From NCBI GenBank assembly GCA_946902985.2, contig OX336392.1:465212693-465276692 (forward strand): a stretch of DNA of 64,000 bases, read 5' to 3'. The notes under the pieces are model-generated. The model ran no database searches and was not told where the DNA came from. It saw nothing but the letters and a program-made list of their open reading frames with translations. Positions 45,201 to 55,543 of this stretch are shown piece after piece. The stretch is from Meconema thalassinum (lineage: Eukaryota; Arthropoda; Insecta; Orthoptera; Tettigoniidae). The translations under genes and the position numbers were made by a program. Position 1 is the stretch's first letter. Every line of letters starts with the position of its first letter.

Positions 45201-45363
45201 GTATTTATCGTGGGGCCTTTCCAGAACAAGCTCCATGCCTGCGATTTTGGGCCGATGGCTGTTGTAGCCCCGGTGAGTCTCTTGCATTAGGAGTATGTCA
45301 CATTTACATTCGTTGCACAAATCAGCCAATTAGGTCTCTTTGGCACGCGAGAATCCCTCGATA
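42281..45363 (-). pseudogene. Jockey-like ORF2: endonuclease and reverse transcriptase
   Basis: Endonuclease signatures INIEGFSRAKE, LLMQETHRG, IIGDYNCRSTSWG and SFNSGRWRRGYNPDNIF are at 45363-44840. The RT from about 44606 shows KAAGIDDIRVEQIKKF, LLKPGKEPNDPKNFRPISL, FVDLTAAYDTINH, NGLPQGSVLAP and the catalytic FIYADDTAVAA. A C-terminal region (42750-42281) has a Cys-His motif CECGATQDPAHLLICP and ends TFWK before the TGA at 42281-42283. Breaks: TAA in the first codons of the endonuclease (about 45330), the T2 SINE at 44631-44821, and a one-base shift near 42770. The nearest relative in the window is the fragment at 14790-15060. Confidence 0.82.
44631..44821 (-). mobile_element. tRNA-derived SINE T2
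   Basis: 191 bp flanked by CAACTTTGGATGA at 44618-44630 and 44822-44834. On the minus strand it begins GGGGGCGTGGTGGCTCAGCGG (A box 44802-44812) and contains a B box GGGTTCGATTCCC (44758-44770). The tRNA-like head continues into CATGTGAGATTT, shared with T1. It interrupts the endonuclease-RT linker of the LINE. Confidence 0.87.
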
Positions 45364-45430
45364 TTAATCGAGACTATAACAAGTGGTCTTAAAAAAGACC
45401 CTTTAGGGAGATTACTACTGCTCCTACATT

Positions 45431-45862
45431 GAAAGACTTACTAAAAAGGCAATTTAGATTTGACAGTCTTTACAAAATACAATTGAGGTTGAAAACTCGC
45501 GAAATACAATTTAGAGCGAAAAAGCTTACAAAATGCAACGGAGATTAAAATTACCTACAAAATGTAGTGTAGGCCTAGATGCAAATAAAAAATGCTAAAG
45601 GGAATTTACATACACGCAAAAACAGCGGGGGAATCCTAAAGAGAAAAGGAAATATAATTAAAAGAAAACAGGAGGTCTGACTCCTCGAAGAAGGAGGGAA
45701 CAGGAAAGATGAGACAAGGGCCAATCAAGGCGGGAAAGTGAAAGACTCCCTAGGCCTCGGAAGAGAAGAATTTACCAAGAGAGTAAGTGTAAGCAATACC
45801 GGAACCAGCTACAGTTGTGAGTCAGTTCTGCCTGACGAGGCTCAGTGTACCCAGTTCCAGCC
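45431..45862 (-). mobile_element. SB copy 2, 5' segment
   Basis: The last array units run to about 45600. S-type body words follow (GATGAGACAAGGGCCAATCA, CTCCCTAGGCCTCGGA) with deletions, and the segment ends near 45835. It is more decayed than copies 3 and 4, as expected for the element hosting all other insertions in the tower. Confidence 0.6.
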
Positions 45863-45875
45863 CTAGGTAGCACGA

Positions 45876-46608
45876 TGATGATGATGATAATTGTTGTTTT
45901 AAGGGGCCTAACATCTAGGTTATCAGCCCCTGATGGTTTGGGTGATCGTGAAGATGAAAATGAAAAGCGAACTTAAAACTAAAACTAACTACTAACCTAC
46001 ATACTAGAAGAAGAAATGGAAAACTAAAGGAGAATAAGGCAAATAAAGGACAGGAGGAAAAGAAATGCCCTCAACCCTCGAAGAAGGTGGATTGAGGGAC
46101 TTGGAAGGAAGGAGAGCCATGAAAGGCAGATAGGAAAGTGAAAGAGGAGAGGGTCCGCCCCAAAGGTAAGGGACAAAAGGGGAAAACGGACCCAGCTCAG
46201 GAATCCCTCGGGGTCGCTAACCCCCGAACTCACCAGCCATGAGCCCCTGAGGGTGTAGCATTATCTAGGGTGCACCAGAAGTGCTGGGGCTACATACACC
46301 CTGCCTCCTTAAGGGCCTAGAGCACAAGGCAGGAGGTAAAAGGAAGAGAAAAAGAAGGCTGACCCCTCGCAGAAGGAGGGTATCAGAAAAGATGAGACAA
46401 TGGCCAATTAAGGCGGGAAAGGAAGAGACTCCCTAGGCCTCGGATACCCTAATACCGTCGGGGTCAGAAGAGAACAAGAGTTGACCAAGTGAGGTCGACA
46501 GGAAAGAAGACAGAGAGGAGCCCGGCACAAGTAAGTGGAAGCAATGCCGGACTCAGCTGGGGCCCCGTGGTCGCCAACCCACGCCCACAAGATGTGAGCC
46601 CCTGGGGG
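45876..46608 (-). mobile_element. S-family SINE
   Basis: Complete copy flanked by CTAGGTAGCACGA at 45863-45875 and 46609-46621. It lies about 50 bp from the donor end of the large host exon, so it is probably intronic in that gene. Confidence 0.87.
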
Positions 46609-46662
46609 CTAGGTAGCACGAGGTAGAGCAAGTAAATCAATGAGTACTGATATTAATCCTAC

Positions 46663-49150
46663 CTGGTGTTTCGGTGGATAGCCCACCCGACACCCACGGA
46701 TTTCCTTGCCCAAGCTCAGAAAATTTCCCTCCTTGAAATTCACTGGCAAGGGGGTTGTCCTCTGAGTCTGAAGACATCGCTTTGTACGTGGACTGAAAAA
46801 ATAAGTTTAGTGCTGAAGGGAAAGTAGTTATCTCATCCTTGTCAGTGTTTGTCGTTGATGGCAATGCTTGGGTCCTATCCGCTGACTGTTCTTTAGGTAT
46901 GGAATTTGAACATCTGGCCAGATTCATGTCAAACGGCTGCACTACTGGAACTACTTGTGTATCATGCACAGAGAAATCGCCATGTTGTAGTTGCTGCGGA
47001 GTCGTTACCAATTTGCTATCTGGAACATCACGACGTACTACTTCGTTGTCTTCCACCAGAGTATCCGCATCTTCGGTTGGATTAACAAGTGGATGTTCTG
47101 AAATATATATTCCTGATACTACATGGCGCGGAGCATTCGATTGTTCAGATTTTTCAACCGATCCCGACTCTGAACCAGTACCCCTTTCCAAATAACTTTC
47201 GTTCACATCTGTGCCTGGATTTGTTGGAAAAATCGACCGTATGGCTTCTGATTTTGAATCTTCAAGTGTCACAGCGCGTTTAACATGATTATCCTCCTCT
47301 ATTTGATTGCCCGACAGTTGTGTGGCATGTGAGTAAACTGGCACTCTTTCGATGCACGGAATCACCTCTTGCGAGTTTGTTGACGACTGACTACCTAATA
47401 ACTTCAGAAACATTTCCTCGGCACTTTTTTGCGATCTTTCTCTCTGCCAATCCGATGTATTAGATGCCACAACATGTATTTCCATGCACTCTTGAAAACT
47501 CACGGTGGACGTGTTCGAGACAAACGCTGGTCGACTCCGTATGTCGGGTGTCTCAATAGAACTTTGAGGAATTTCACAAGTATAAGGCTGTAGTTTGAAG
47601 GCTACCCTCCGGGATTCAATATCTGTCCGAGGCGGTGGTTGTGTAGGACGTGTGTTTAGGTTTAATGCTGGTGTTTTCGACATTTCAACATTTTCTTTGC
47701 AATATTTATCTTCCGTAGTATTGCCAGACAACGGAACACATATTTCTAGGTTAATAGGTTCCCTAGTTTCGGACAAGGAGTATTCAAATGAATCATTAAT
47801 GTACGACGCGGATTCTTTTTTCTGAGATGCTGCCGAGAGTGTTGTATGATCGTTCTCAACCTTTACACTAATACCAGACTCAACAGACGTTACCGCAATA
47901 AAGCCATCACCATCAAAAGAGGAAACTGAAGACAGGTTGCTACTGTCACTTATATATCTAGTGATGTCCGGTGATTCTGTTTGTTCTTCCAAGAAACGGC
48001 GTGAACGATCTGCAAATTTTTCATAGCTTAAGGATGGCAATGTACTGATTGGGCTGATGTATTGAACATTGAGCGTTCTTGATTTGTTCAAATTATCTTG
48101 CTCTGCTTGTAAGGATTGAATGGAAGAATTCGCCAATGTTATTGCATCTAAGCTCCGTATTCCGGAAAGAAGGCCAGATTCCACACCAGCTTCTGACTGC
48201 GCTGTATCCTTCAACATAGAGGATTGACGAATGAAAGATTCGTCCTTCTTTTCAAACTGTGGTGCAATGTACGGAGGTGTAACGGGCACGTGAGTTCCTG
48301 CTGTAGTAATTGGAATACCTGTTCTGCCCATTCCGGGGGGAACGACATGGACCGCTTTAGTCTCTATTTGCGATTTCTGAAACGAAGAATGGGAAAATGG
48401 CAAATGAGCTCTTCCTGGAGGAAAGCTAATTGTTTCAGTTTTCCCTACACAGCTTGATTTCTCTGTAGCTTGTTTAGTATTAATTGCTTCAATGGTTACA
48501 GCTGACTCTACGTCTGTACATCGGTGTAATTTTCTCACTTGAGACTCTCGCTCGACGCATTTTGCGGAATGAGTTCCGGAACCAAACAGATCCTGTATAT
48601 TGATTTCTTCTCCTAAGCCTTCACGTCGAGCCCAATTGTCTTTCTCAGAAGCATCAGGCAATACCACTAAAGATGATGACTTTAGAACAAATATGGTATC
48701 CGTATCTGAAGATTCTAGAGATTCAAATGGCATAAATGCCACACAATTCGCGGATGCTACACTGAGTTCAGATTCTGTAACAGATTTAGTGTCAGGGCCT
48801 GGCGATTCTCTCACAGCAGCATCGTCAAATTCACTCACCGCTTCGACAATCCCTTTGCCATTACGCCATGGGATCGCATCTACAAATGAGTCAACATTCG
48901 TATTCCTGGTTGCAGTATCATGGTCAACATATTCCAACAAAGTGGCACATAAACTTCCAATCGCAAAATCTTCCAATATGTCGAATGACTCAATACTTTC
49001 TGGTCCTTTTAATCCATTGGTAGTCGAGATTTCGTTATTACCAAAAGGAACAGGAGGAGGAGAGTCAACTGAGGTCTTGCTTACTTCCAACACTGACTTC
49101 ATGAGTCCTCTCATGTTGGGATCTAGCATATTGTACAGCGATGCGCCTAC
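46663..49150 (-). CDS. Very large internal exon of an unrecognised host protein
   Basis: The minus-strand frame is open for 2488 bp between an acceptor (TTTTGTTCGCAG, AG at 49152-49151) and a donor (CACCAG|GTAGGA, GT at 46662-46661). Entry phase is 0 and exit phase is 1, giving 829 codons. It begins VGASLYNMLDPNMRGLMK and ends NPWVSGGLSTETP. The composition is Ser/Thr/Glu/Asp-rich with few Cys and scattered Pro motifs (RPTQPPPRTD), typical of a disordered scaffold or cytoskeletal/centrosomal-type protein; I do not recognise the family. There is no RT, integrase or transposase motif, and codon use looks like a host gene. Neighbouring exons lie outside or between transposons and were not found. 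Confidence 0.6.
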
Positions 49151-49462
49151 CTGCGAACAAAACAAGAATTAGTTAGTTAATGTTGTTTAAAGGGTCGGAA
49201 CAGCAAGGTCATATGCTCCTCGTAACACAGTTAAAAATATGAATTGTGTTTAGTTAAAATTTAGAGGTGGATGGCTAAAACTGGAAAGTACCTAAAATTT
49301 AAAAAACAACATTTAAAAAATAATGTCTAATAATAAATATCGTATATAAGAAATACAACATTTTTAGAGAGAAAGAAATCTTTGAGTCAAGAAACACTTT
49401 ACAATTTAGATTGCTAGCCCTAACCCCCCCCCCCCCCCCCCGAGACTTTCATCTGCTAGGAT
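49151..49462. other. Probable intron with C18 homopolymer
   Basis: AT-rich sequence upstream of the large exon (minus sense), with an 18-base C run at 49424-49441. No coding signal. Confidence 0.45.
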
Positions 49463-50118
49463 GCTGATAATTGTTGTTTTCAGGGGCCTAACATCTAGGT
49501 TATCGGCCCCTAATGGTTTGGATGATGGTGAAAATGGAACTACAACTAAAACTAACTCAAGGCCAAAAAAAAGGGGAATAAGGGAAATGAAATACAGGAG
49601 GAAAGTAAATGCCTTCAACCCTCGAAAAATGAGAATTGAGGGACTTGGAAGGAAGCACAGTCACGAAAGGCAGATAAGAAAGGGGGAAAGAGGAGAGGGT
49701 CCACCCCAAAGGTAATGAAGACAAAGGGGGAAAAACCAGACCCAGCTCAGGAATCCCTCGGGGGTTGCCAACTCCCGAACTCACCAGCCGTGAGCCTTTG
49801 AGGGTGTAGCACTATCCAGGGTGCACCAGAAGTGGTGGGGCTACATACACCCTGCCTCCTTGAGGGCCTTGTGGAGAAGGCAGGAGATAACATGAAAAGG
49901 AAGGCTGACCCCTCGAAGAATGAGGCGGGAAAGTGAAAGACTTCTAGGCTTCGGATACCCTAATACCGTCGGGGTCGGAAGAGAACAAGAGTTGGCCAAG
50001 GGAGGTCGACAGGAAAGAGAACTGAAAGGAGCCCGGCACGAGTAATTGGAAGCAATGCCGGACTCAGCTGGGGTCCTTGATCGCCAATTCACGCCCCACA
50101 AGTTGTGAGCCCCTGGGG
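49463..50118 (-). mobile_element. S-family SINE, diverged
   Basis: Full-length dimer with several deletions. The tail is short (CTGATAATTG) and the 5' end is CCCCAGGGGCTCACAACTTG. It directly abuts IL 3' UTR sequence on the right, so it probably landed in an old IL fragment. Confidence 0.75.
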
Positions 50119-50212
50119 GATGAAGATAAAAACAGCCCACTGCCAGATCAAAAATTAAAGTGGTTTGTTTAAAACAGACAGTGAGCCCCAACAACTATGC
50201 CTTATTTGTACG
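50119..50212 (-). mobile_element. IL LINE 3' UTR fragment (split)
   Basis: GATAAAAACAGCCCACTGCC, AAAACAGACAGTGAGCCCCA and ATGCCTTATTTG match the IL 3' UTR (compare 17470-17560). A second piece with ACAGACAGTGAGTCC lies at 50538-50582, on the other side of the MITE. Confidence 0.65.
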
Positions 50213-50218
50213 AAAATA

Positions 50219-50535
50219 CAGGGAGTCCGGGAATGTTCTCTGCAGTGCCTAAAAGCTGCTGGGAGAGATTACGTCACCAGTTACGTTGGCAGCGCGGCTG
50301 TCGCTTGTATCATAACAAACAAACAGTAAACTTCATACTCACCACAGCCATTCATAACTGATGCTAGAAGTGCTGATGACACACTTGCTCGCTTATTGCA
50401 ATACACACTGACGAATTCGACAGCTCACACATGTGGCCTTCACCCTATCAAGGACACTGTGTTGCCAACTAATCTAATAACGCAACTACTTGCAGCTACA
50501 CGTAGGCACTGCGGAGAACATTCCCGGACTCCCTG
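50219..50535. mobile_element. 317-bp MITE, Tc1/mariner-like ends
   Basis: 32-bp terminal inverted repeats (50219-50250 and 50504-50535; 31 of 32 match) beginning CAGGGAGTCCGGGAATG. TA flanks both sides (50217-50218, 50536-50537). The CAGGG-type terminus and TA target suggest Tc1/mariner mobilisation. It has no coding capacity. Confidence 0.8.
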
Positions 50536-50582
50536 TAGTTTATATACAACAGACAGTGAGTCCTAACAATTATGCCTTTCGA

Positions 50583-51420
50583 GGGCTCAGAATAACAAGG
50601 TTCTATTTGACTTTTTGTTGTTGTTGAAAATAGGACATTTTTATTTCAGAGGGTGGAACACTGCAAGATCTATTAGTACTATTGGTTTTATATGGTTATT
50701 ATAATTTTTATGGGCAGTAAAGTCACTTTGACAAATTTCTAATAGCATATTGTGCTCATCCTTCAGAATGACAAGGTTCTAATTGAATATTCCAACTGTT
50801 TTTAGTATTGTTAACATAAACAAATAACTTGGTATACAAGACTTTCTAGATATAGAATTTCAGTATGACATTCCACTAAATCCAATTGCATTTACGTTAA
50901 TTTACAACAATTTGGAAATAAAACAGTAATTCAGTGCGTCGTCATTAATTCAGAAGAAAGCAAATTGTGTTTAAGTAATATTCTTGGGGTTGGCTGGCCT
51001 GCTAGACAGTGTTTCGTCTGTATTGCTTATTTATCATTCTTTGGAAACTGAAGAGTGTATCATTCTGTTTACTGAATGTACCGGTACTGCAAGAGTGGAA
51101 AATTTCCCGATTGAGAAGAATTGTAAAAGGAAGTAAGTACACTTGTTACTTTTTAACGCAAAGAGGAAGCTAGTTTTAATTTAGGTTTATTTCCAAACTG
51201 TAGTTTATTCATAAATTACTTTAAGGTTGTTAGCACAAATTATTATTAAAATTTTACAATCTTTACCGTTTGAAAGATAAATATATTGTTGCAAACTGAT
51301 TCCAAATCAAAATGGTTCTGAGTGCAACCTTCCCGGCACTGAGAACAATATAAGTAAAAATATCGCGAGTTCCAATCAGCATAAAAGTGAGAAACTGTGA
51401 GACCCTTTACGGCTAGTTCC
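50583..51420. other. AT-rich non-coding stretch
   Basis: No gene recognised. GGAAGTAAGTAC near 51129 is donor-like and could close a first exon of the transposase relic that follows, but no convincing frame supports it. Confidence 0.35.
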
Positions 51421-51421
51421 A

Positions 51422-51726
51422 TATGCAGATTCATCTTGTGAATCAGAAAGTGAGAAAACACGTACTAAGGAACGCCGAACCAGGACTAGCCAACGTCACC
51501 CGTCTCAGTGGAAATGTCGTCAACATGAAAAGGAGTATATATACAGAAGAGGTAAGCTGGTGAAAGAGAAATCGGTGTTAACACTAAAAGACTGTGCAAA
51601 TGCTTGTAAGTTCCATTGTGCTTCCAACTTTACAGAAGATGAAAGAATTGATATCTTTAATTCGTAGTATTATGAGTTAAGCCAGAGAGAAAAACATTAC
51701 TTCTTTATACAGAACACAGGCAGTAT
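51422..51726 (+). pseudogene. DDE-like transposase relic, N-terminal part
   Basis: Open from 51422 to a TAG at 51666: YADSSCESESEKTRTKERR, then LKDCANACKFHCASNF and DERIDIF, and after the stop YYELSQREKHYFF. The order acidic-basic, Cys cluster, then an R-x-x-IF...Y-x-L block matches the transposase at 12000-14344. IL-4 is inserted at its end (TGACACAGAGA 51727-51737 and 63321-63331), and it continues at 63332. Confidence 0.6.
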
Positions 51727-54700
51727 TGACACAGAGATGATGATGATGATAATTGTTGTTTTAAGGGGCCTAACATCGAGGTTATCGGCCCCTAATGAAA
51801 TGAAATGACGTGAAATGAAAGGATGTAGATAAAAACAACTCACTGCCATGGATGAAGCGAAAATGGTGTTTATAAAACAGACAGTGAGCCCCAAAAATTA
51901 TGCCTTATTTGAATAAAAAGAATAAAAGGCGGATGGTAAAAAAGGATAAAACAAATAAGGCATAGTGAACAATACAATACATAACACAATAAAAAAACAT
52001 AAAACAGATTTAACCAGAATTAAAAGTCGTAACTACACATTAAAACTTAAAAAAGTAATCACTCTCCCTCATGAACCGGATGACGAGGTCAGCTGACGGC
52101 CCGTCATCACGGAGAATAAGGGAGAGGGTATTAGGCAGTTTAAGAGTCCCTCGCAGATCGGCCAGATCCACACACTCCAAGAGAAGGTGTGCCACGGTTA
52201 GGTGGGCGCCGCAAGTACACACAGGAGGATCTTCTCTCTTTAGCAAGTGGGAGTGCGTAGCAATCCCATGGCCGATCCGGAGTCGACAGAGTACCACAGC
52301 TTCCTTCCGGAGAGATCGGAAGGAAGATTTCCACACCTTCGTTGTCTCCTTGATGCCTCTCAGTTTGTTGGGTGGAGGCGTGGCACGCCATGCCTCCTCC
52401 CAATGCGACAGGATCGAATGCCGCAACTGAGAGCGCACATCACTAGCAGGCACCTTATATGGTAGCGAGGGCAGTGCGACTGCCTCTCTCGGCCGCCTGA
52501 TCAGCAAGCTCGTTTTCCGCAATACCCATGTGGCTAGGAAGCCACACAAAGGACACCCCGGCCCCAGCGGAACGCGAACTGACGAGCAGGTCGTGCACAC
52601 GCTGGACCAACGGGTGCTTCGGGAAACACACATCGATCGCTTGCAGCGCACTCAGAGAGTCAGAACACACAAGAAAGTGCTGGTGATCGTCTGATAACGT
52701 GTACCGCAGAGCCTCTAAGATGGCATAGAGCTCCGCAGTGTACACGCTACAGGCCTCGGGAAGTGAAAAGAGAAACCGACGATCCTCAACCACAAATGCA
52801 CAGCCTACTTTCTCGTTTACCCTCGAACCGTCCGTGAATACAAGCCCTGATCCCGGATACCGTGTCACCACGGACTGGAACAGCCTCCGATGGACGGAGG
52901 AGTCCGTGTCCGACTTGGGGCCGGTGTGCAGATCCAGGATGATATCAGGGCGAGAGACCATCCACGGAGGGGCCTTGCTAGGTACTCGGACGATACAGGA
53001 GACAGAAGGAAATCGGGACTGACGGTATAAGTCAGCCAAGCGAATCCCCGCCGGCCGAGTGGCTCGGGCGAGCACTTCATACAGCCGGCGATTCGGATTG
53101 TAAAACAAACATGGATAGCTTGGATGAAGTGGCATCTGTCGAATAGTTGCAGCATAGGTCAGCAGTACTTGTTGGCGCCTCAGGTGTAAAGGAGGTACGC
53201 CAGCCTCGGCGAGCAAGCTGACGACTGGGCTTGTCCGAAAGGCACCCGTCGCCAGCCTCACACCGCCGTGGTGGACACTGTCCAGTTTAACAAGCACTGA
53301 CTTACGGGCCGAAGCATATGCTACACTGCCATAATCTAACCTAGATAAAATCAGTGACGTATAAAAACGCAGGAGCACCGCGCGGTCCGCCCCCCATGAT
53401 GTGCCGCTAAGAAACCGCAACATGTTGAGTTTCTTAGCGCAGGCAGTTTTCAAACACCGCACGTGTGGTTCCCACATCAATCTCTGATCGAAAAGGAGCC
53501 CAAGGAACCGGTACGCAGCAACAACAGGCGAAGCTACATTGCCCAGATAAAGCTCAGGATCTGGATGGAGGGTGCGCTTTCGGCAGAAATGGACAACCGA
53601 GGACTTAGCGGTTGAGAATCGAAAGCCATGCTCCAGTGTCCAGCGTTCCACTCTCCGAATAGCTTGTTGTAGCTGTCGTTCAGCGACCGCCATATTTTGC
53701 GCACTATAATGTAGCGAAGTCGTCTACACATAGCGACGGTACCACTGCTGGACCAGCAGCAGCGACTATACCGTTTATGGCAATCGCAAATAATGTTACG
53801 CTAAGCACCGATCCCTGTGGGACTCCGTTTTCCTGTATATGATATTGCGAATATGTCCCCCCTATTCGGACACGGAACAGGCGAAGGGACAGAAAATTCG
53901 CAATAAAAACCGGCAAGTTACCTCGGAATTTCCATTGATGCAGGGTCGAGAGGATGCCGTAACGCCAAGTGGTGTCATAGGCCTTCTCGAGGTCAAAGAA
54001 AACAGCGACTAGGTGCTGTCTCCGGAGAAAAGCGTCCTGTATGGCAGTCTCCAGGCGTACCAGATGGTCGTTGGTACACCGAGACACCCTGAAACCACAC
54101 TGGTATTCAGACAGGAGTCCCCGTTTCTCCAGGACCCACACCAGGCGCCGATTGACCATCCTCTCAAAGAGCTTGCACAAACCGTTAGTGAGACAAATAG
54201 GTCTGTAACTCCCTGTCAATTTGGGATCCTTATCGGGCTTCAGGATAGGTATAATGATACCTTCCTGCCATTGCGCTGGAAACACACCTTCCAACCAGAT
54301 ACGATTAAACACCCTGAGCAAATAGCGATAGCTCTCATCGTTAAGGTGTTTAAGCATCTGGTTGTGAATATTATCCGGGCCAGGAGACGTGTCCCTGCAG
54401 AGCGCCAGCGCTCCGCGGAGTTCCCACTCCGTAAAGGGCACGTTGTACTCCTCCGAAGCGCGGGAAGCAAAACTAAGCTGGAAGCGTTCCGCTTCGCGCT
54501 TCAGGGCCACGAAGGCAGGGTCATAGTTATCGGAACCGGATATATCCGCAAAATACGAGGCGAGATGGTTTGCAACGCGATAAGGATCTGTAACCAGTTC
54601 ATTAGCAATGGAAATTCCCGGTACAGTAGAAGATTTCTGAATTCCCGAAATGCATCGTAGTTTAGTCCACACTTGAGAGGAGGGGGTATGTGCCGTAATA

Positions 54701-55543
54701 GAAGACACATACCGTTCCCAGGATTGTTTCTTACTCTGGCGAATAAGAATCCGTGCCTTGGCACGAAATTTCTTAAACGCCACCAAATTGGCCATGGTTG
54801 GACGCCGACGGTAGTGCTTGTGAGCTCGACGACGGTCTCTTATTGCCGCTGCAATATTCTCTGTCCACCAAGGGACGAGTTTGCGACGAGGAGTCCCAGA
54901 AAAGGATGGGATGGACTCTTCGGCGGCAGCAAGAAGCACTTCGGTGATGTGCTGTACCTCGTCATCGACGCTCCGGCAACCAAGATCAACGAACACAGCT
55001 CGTTCTTGAAACGAGGGCCAATTTGCCAGCTTAAGAACCCAACGACTGGGGAACTCCACGGGCGTCTGGGTCAGAAGGGTAAGAACGATCGGGAAATGGT
55101 CACTGTCACAGAGGTCGTCGTGTACATACCAACCAAATAGGGGGACCAGCGCACGGCTACACACACTCAAGTCAATGTGTGAGTACGTGCCGTGCGCTAA
55201 GCTAAAATGTGTAGCTTCCCCTGTATTTAATAGAGATAAATCCAACCCTTGAATTAAGCCCTCCACGTCCCTTCCTCTGGGGCAGGAAGATGGTGATCCC
55301 CATTGGGGGTGATGAGAGTTGAAATCACCCATGATTAGGAAAGGGACTGGAAGTTGATCAACAAGATCAAAGACGTCATTAATATCAAGGGGCTGGTTCG
55401 GTGGAAGGTAAACGTTACAAACAGTTGTCATATTCATATTCATATATTTATTTGCAATGGGGGGTGTGTCCCCCGGTGGCAAATTGTATATACATAACAA
55501 ATAAATAATTATACATAACAATTCAATAACAATTATACAACAA

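Larger units (their letters stand above)
42258..45417 (-). mobile_element. Jockey-like LINE, 5'-truncated before ORF2
   Basis: Flanked by CTGCTCCTACATT at 42245-42257 and 45418-45430. The minus-strand 3' end is a GAAT-type repeat tail (ATGAATGAATGAATG). The 5' end stops just upstream of ORF2, and no ORF1 is present. There is no RNase H domain, which separates it from IL. Confidence 0.85.
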
